DNA from: Oscillospiraceae bacterium
Lineage (GTDB): Bacteria > Bacillota > Clostridia > Oscillospirales > Oscillospiraceae
Direction: 5' to 3'
Length of the DNA: 41,428 bases
NCBI GenBank assembly: GCA_015068065.1
Contig: SVLE01000012.1
Span: 1-41,428, forward strand
Shown here: one piece after another, positions 40,104-41,428 of the stretch
Numbering within the stretch: position 1 is the stretch's first letter
How the letters are laid out: each line of letters opens with the position of its first letter
Notes under the pieces: model-generated
The model's database searches: none
The model's input: only the letters and a program-made list of their open reading frames with translations
Told to the model about the DNA's origin: nothing
Program-made: the position numbers and the translations under genes

Positions 40104-41428
40104 TCAGTTTTTCAGGGTTTCGGCCCAGGCAGAGTATTTCTCTACCTTGGCATCGCATTCAGCCTTTGTCGCGCCGTTGGCAAGGATATAGACCTTGACC
40201 TTGGGCTCAGTACCGGAGGGGCGGACAATGACGCTGGTGCCGTCCTCCATCTCGTAGCGCAGGACATTGGACCCGGTCAGCTCCATGGTGCTCTTTTTGC
40301 CGCAGGAGACGCAGACCACGCTGCCGTCCTTGTAGTCCTTCTGCTCGGCCACAGCCACACCGGCAAGTTCCACAGGAGGATTTTTGCGCAGGTTGGCCAT
40401 GAGGTCTGCCATCTTTTTCAGCCCGTCCAGGCCGGGCATGACCAGATTCATGGTGCGCTCGCCGTAATAGCCGTACTTTTTGTACAGAGCCTGCAGGGCA
40501 TCATACAGGGTCATGCCCTGAGCATGATACCAGGCAGCCATTTCGGTGAGCAGGAGAGATGCGCTGACTGCGTCCTTATCCCGGACGAAGCTACCCAGCA
40601 TATAACCATAGGATTCCTCATAGGAGAAAATGACGTTCCCTTGTCCGGATTCCTCCAGCTGGTCTTTCTTCTGAGCAAGAAATTTAAAGCCGGTGAAGGT
40701 GTCGTAGGCCTGCAGGCCGTTGACTTCTGCCACTTTACGGGCCATTTCGGTGGTAACGATGGTCTTGAGGGCTACGGGATTTTCCGGAAGTTTTCCCGAC
40801 CGCTTCATAGCACCGATAAGGTAGTCCAGCAGCAGAACGCCGGTCTGGTTGCCGGAGATGACCTTGAACTCGCCATCGGCGGTGCGGACCATGATGCCCA
40901 CACGGTCAGCATCGGGGTCGGAGCCGAGGATAAAGTCAGCCCCCTCCTTCTTTGCAATATCCACCGCCAGATAGAATCCCTCGGGATTTTCCGGGTTGGG
41001 AGAGACTACGGTGGGGAAATCGCCATCGATGACCATCTGCTCGGGCACGCAAATCACATTCTTGATACCAAGACGCTTGAGTGCCTCGGGGATGAGCTTG
41101 TAACCGGTGCCGTGGAAAGGAGTATAAACCATTTTGAAATCGTCGGCCACCTTGGCCACCACTTCTTTGTCGTTGGCCTGGGCCATGACGTTGGCAAGGA
41201 ACTTTTCGTCCGTTTCCGCCCCCATGAGGGTGATTTTACCCTGAGCGAGTGCATCTTCGTAAGCCATGGTTTTTACGCAGTCAAACACGTCCAGTTCGCG
41301 CATCTTGCGGGCCACTTCATCCGCGTGATGAGGGGGCAGCTGGGCGCCGTCCTCCCAATAGACCTTGTAGCCGTTATATTCCTTGGGGTTGTGGCTGGCG
41401 GTGACGTTGATGCCGGCGATACATCCGT
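40104..41428 (-). CDS. Phospho-sugar mutase (phosphoglucomutase type, 5' end beyond window)
   Basis: Interconverts glucose-1-phosphate and glucose-6-phosphate (or the mannose equivalents). The track begins at an internal Met, but the frame stays open to the right edge and reads the phosphoserine loop TASHNPKEYNGYKVYW, so the true start is outside. At least 441 residues are present of about 570 usual for the Firmicute PgcA-like class. In order: the active serine loop, the magnesium site GSDPDADRVGI, the sugar-binding SYEESYGYMLGSF and the phosphate-binding RPSGTEPKVKVY near the C-terminus. All key motifs are intact. Glucose versus mannose preference cannot be judged from these motifs. Confidence 0.95.
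   Translation of the reverse strand, partial: GCIAGINVTASHNPKEYNGYKVYWEDGAQLPPHHADEVARKMRELDVFDCVKTMAYEDALAQGKITLMGAETDEKFLANVMAQANDKEVVAKVADDFKMVYTPFHGTGYKLIPEALKRLGIKNVICVPEQMVIDGDFPTVVSPNPENPEGFYLAVDIAKKEGADFILGSDPDADRVGIMVRTADGEFKVISGNQTGVLLLDYLIGAMKRSGKLPENPVALKTIVTTEMARKVAEVNGLQAYDTFTGFKFLAQKKDQLEESGQGNVIFSYEESYGYMLGSFVRDKDAVSASLLLTEMAAWYHAQGMTLYDALQALYKKYGYYGERTMNLVMPGLDGLKKMADLMANLRKNPPVELAGVAVAEQKDYKDGSVVCVSCGKKSTMELTGSNVLRYEMEDGTSVIVRPSGTEPKVKVYILANGATKAECDAKVEKYSAWAETLKN

Noticed and set aside
1-41428. CRISPR array, prophage, insertion sequence or integron
   Set aside because: No spaced direct repeats, transposase, integrase or phage structural motif was seen in either strand.

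Overview
The window looks like a chromosomal segment of an anaerobic gut Firmicute, most likely Clostridia of the Oscillospiraceae type (Flavonifractor, Intestinimonas or Lawsonibacter-like). This rests on the GC-rich coding sequence (roughly 55-60% by eye), strong GGAGG-type ribosome binding sites, consensus sigma-A promoters, pyruvate phosphate dikinase, a butyryl/4-hydroxybutyrate-CoA transferase-like enzyme, an EF-G2-type GTPase, lysine and glycine riboswitches, and many T-tailed intrinsic terminators. I saw no transposase, integrase, phage gene, CRISPR array, rRNA or tRNA. The assignment is an inference, not a database result.

Layout. 1-2.4 kb: ppdK (minus strand, cut by the left edge and missing from the ORF track) behind a structured leader. 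2.6-5.6 kb: a corrinoid adenosyltransferase, a DUF1294 membrane protein and ftsH, all minus. 5.8-10.7 kb: rlmB, then two unusual membrane proteins, a P-type-ATPase-like pseudoenzyme with a long acidic tail and a MerR regulator fused to an RDD membrane domain. 10.8-13.1 kb: a serC-serA operon. 13.2-19.4 kb: an SGNH hydrolase, a ferritin-like protein, a hotdog thioesterase, a lysine-riboswitch-controlled NhaC-family transporter and an LTA-synthase-like enzyme. 19.4-22.6 kb: a CoA-transferase directly downstream of a DEAD-box helicase. 22.8-25.5 kb: two translationally coupled MATE exporters. 25.9-27.7 kb: a GNAT and an RlmD/TrmA-type methyltransferase. 27.8-30.7 kb: two AGCS symporters behind a glycine riboswitch. 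31.1-36.1 kb: secA and an EF-G2-like gene. 36.3-38.7 kb: a dusB / ECF sigma / anti-sigma operon. 38.9-41.4 kb: a DUF815 AAA+ protein and a phosphoglucomutase cut by the right edge.

How the genes fit together. Much of the segment is housekeeping (protein export, proteolysis, RNA modification, serine synthesis), with two amino-acid-sensing RNA switches controlling transport: lysine with NhaC, and glycine with two AGCS carriers. The CoA-transferase, PPDK and corrinoid adenosyltransferase suit a fermentative anaerobe. Lysine-to-butyrate fermentation is conceivable, but the lysine riboswitch is arranged as an OFF switch, which fits scavenging better than catabolism.

The most novel candidates are the P-type-ATPase-like pseudoenzyme beside a membrane-anchored MerR protein, the 11-bp-armed palindrome over the EF-G2 promoter, and the long inverted repeat in the ppdK leader. 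Long ORFs opposite real genes (up to about 750 aa) are shadows of GC-rich codon use and were left out.
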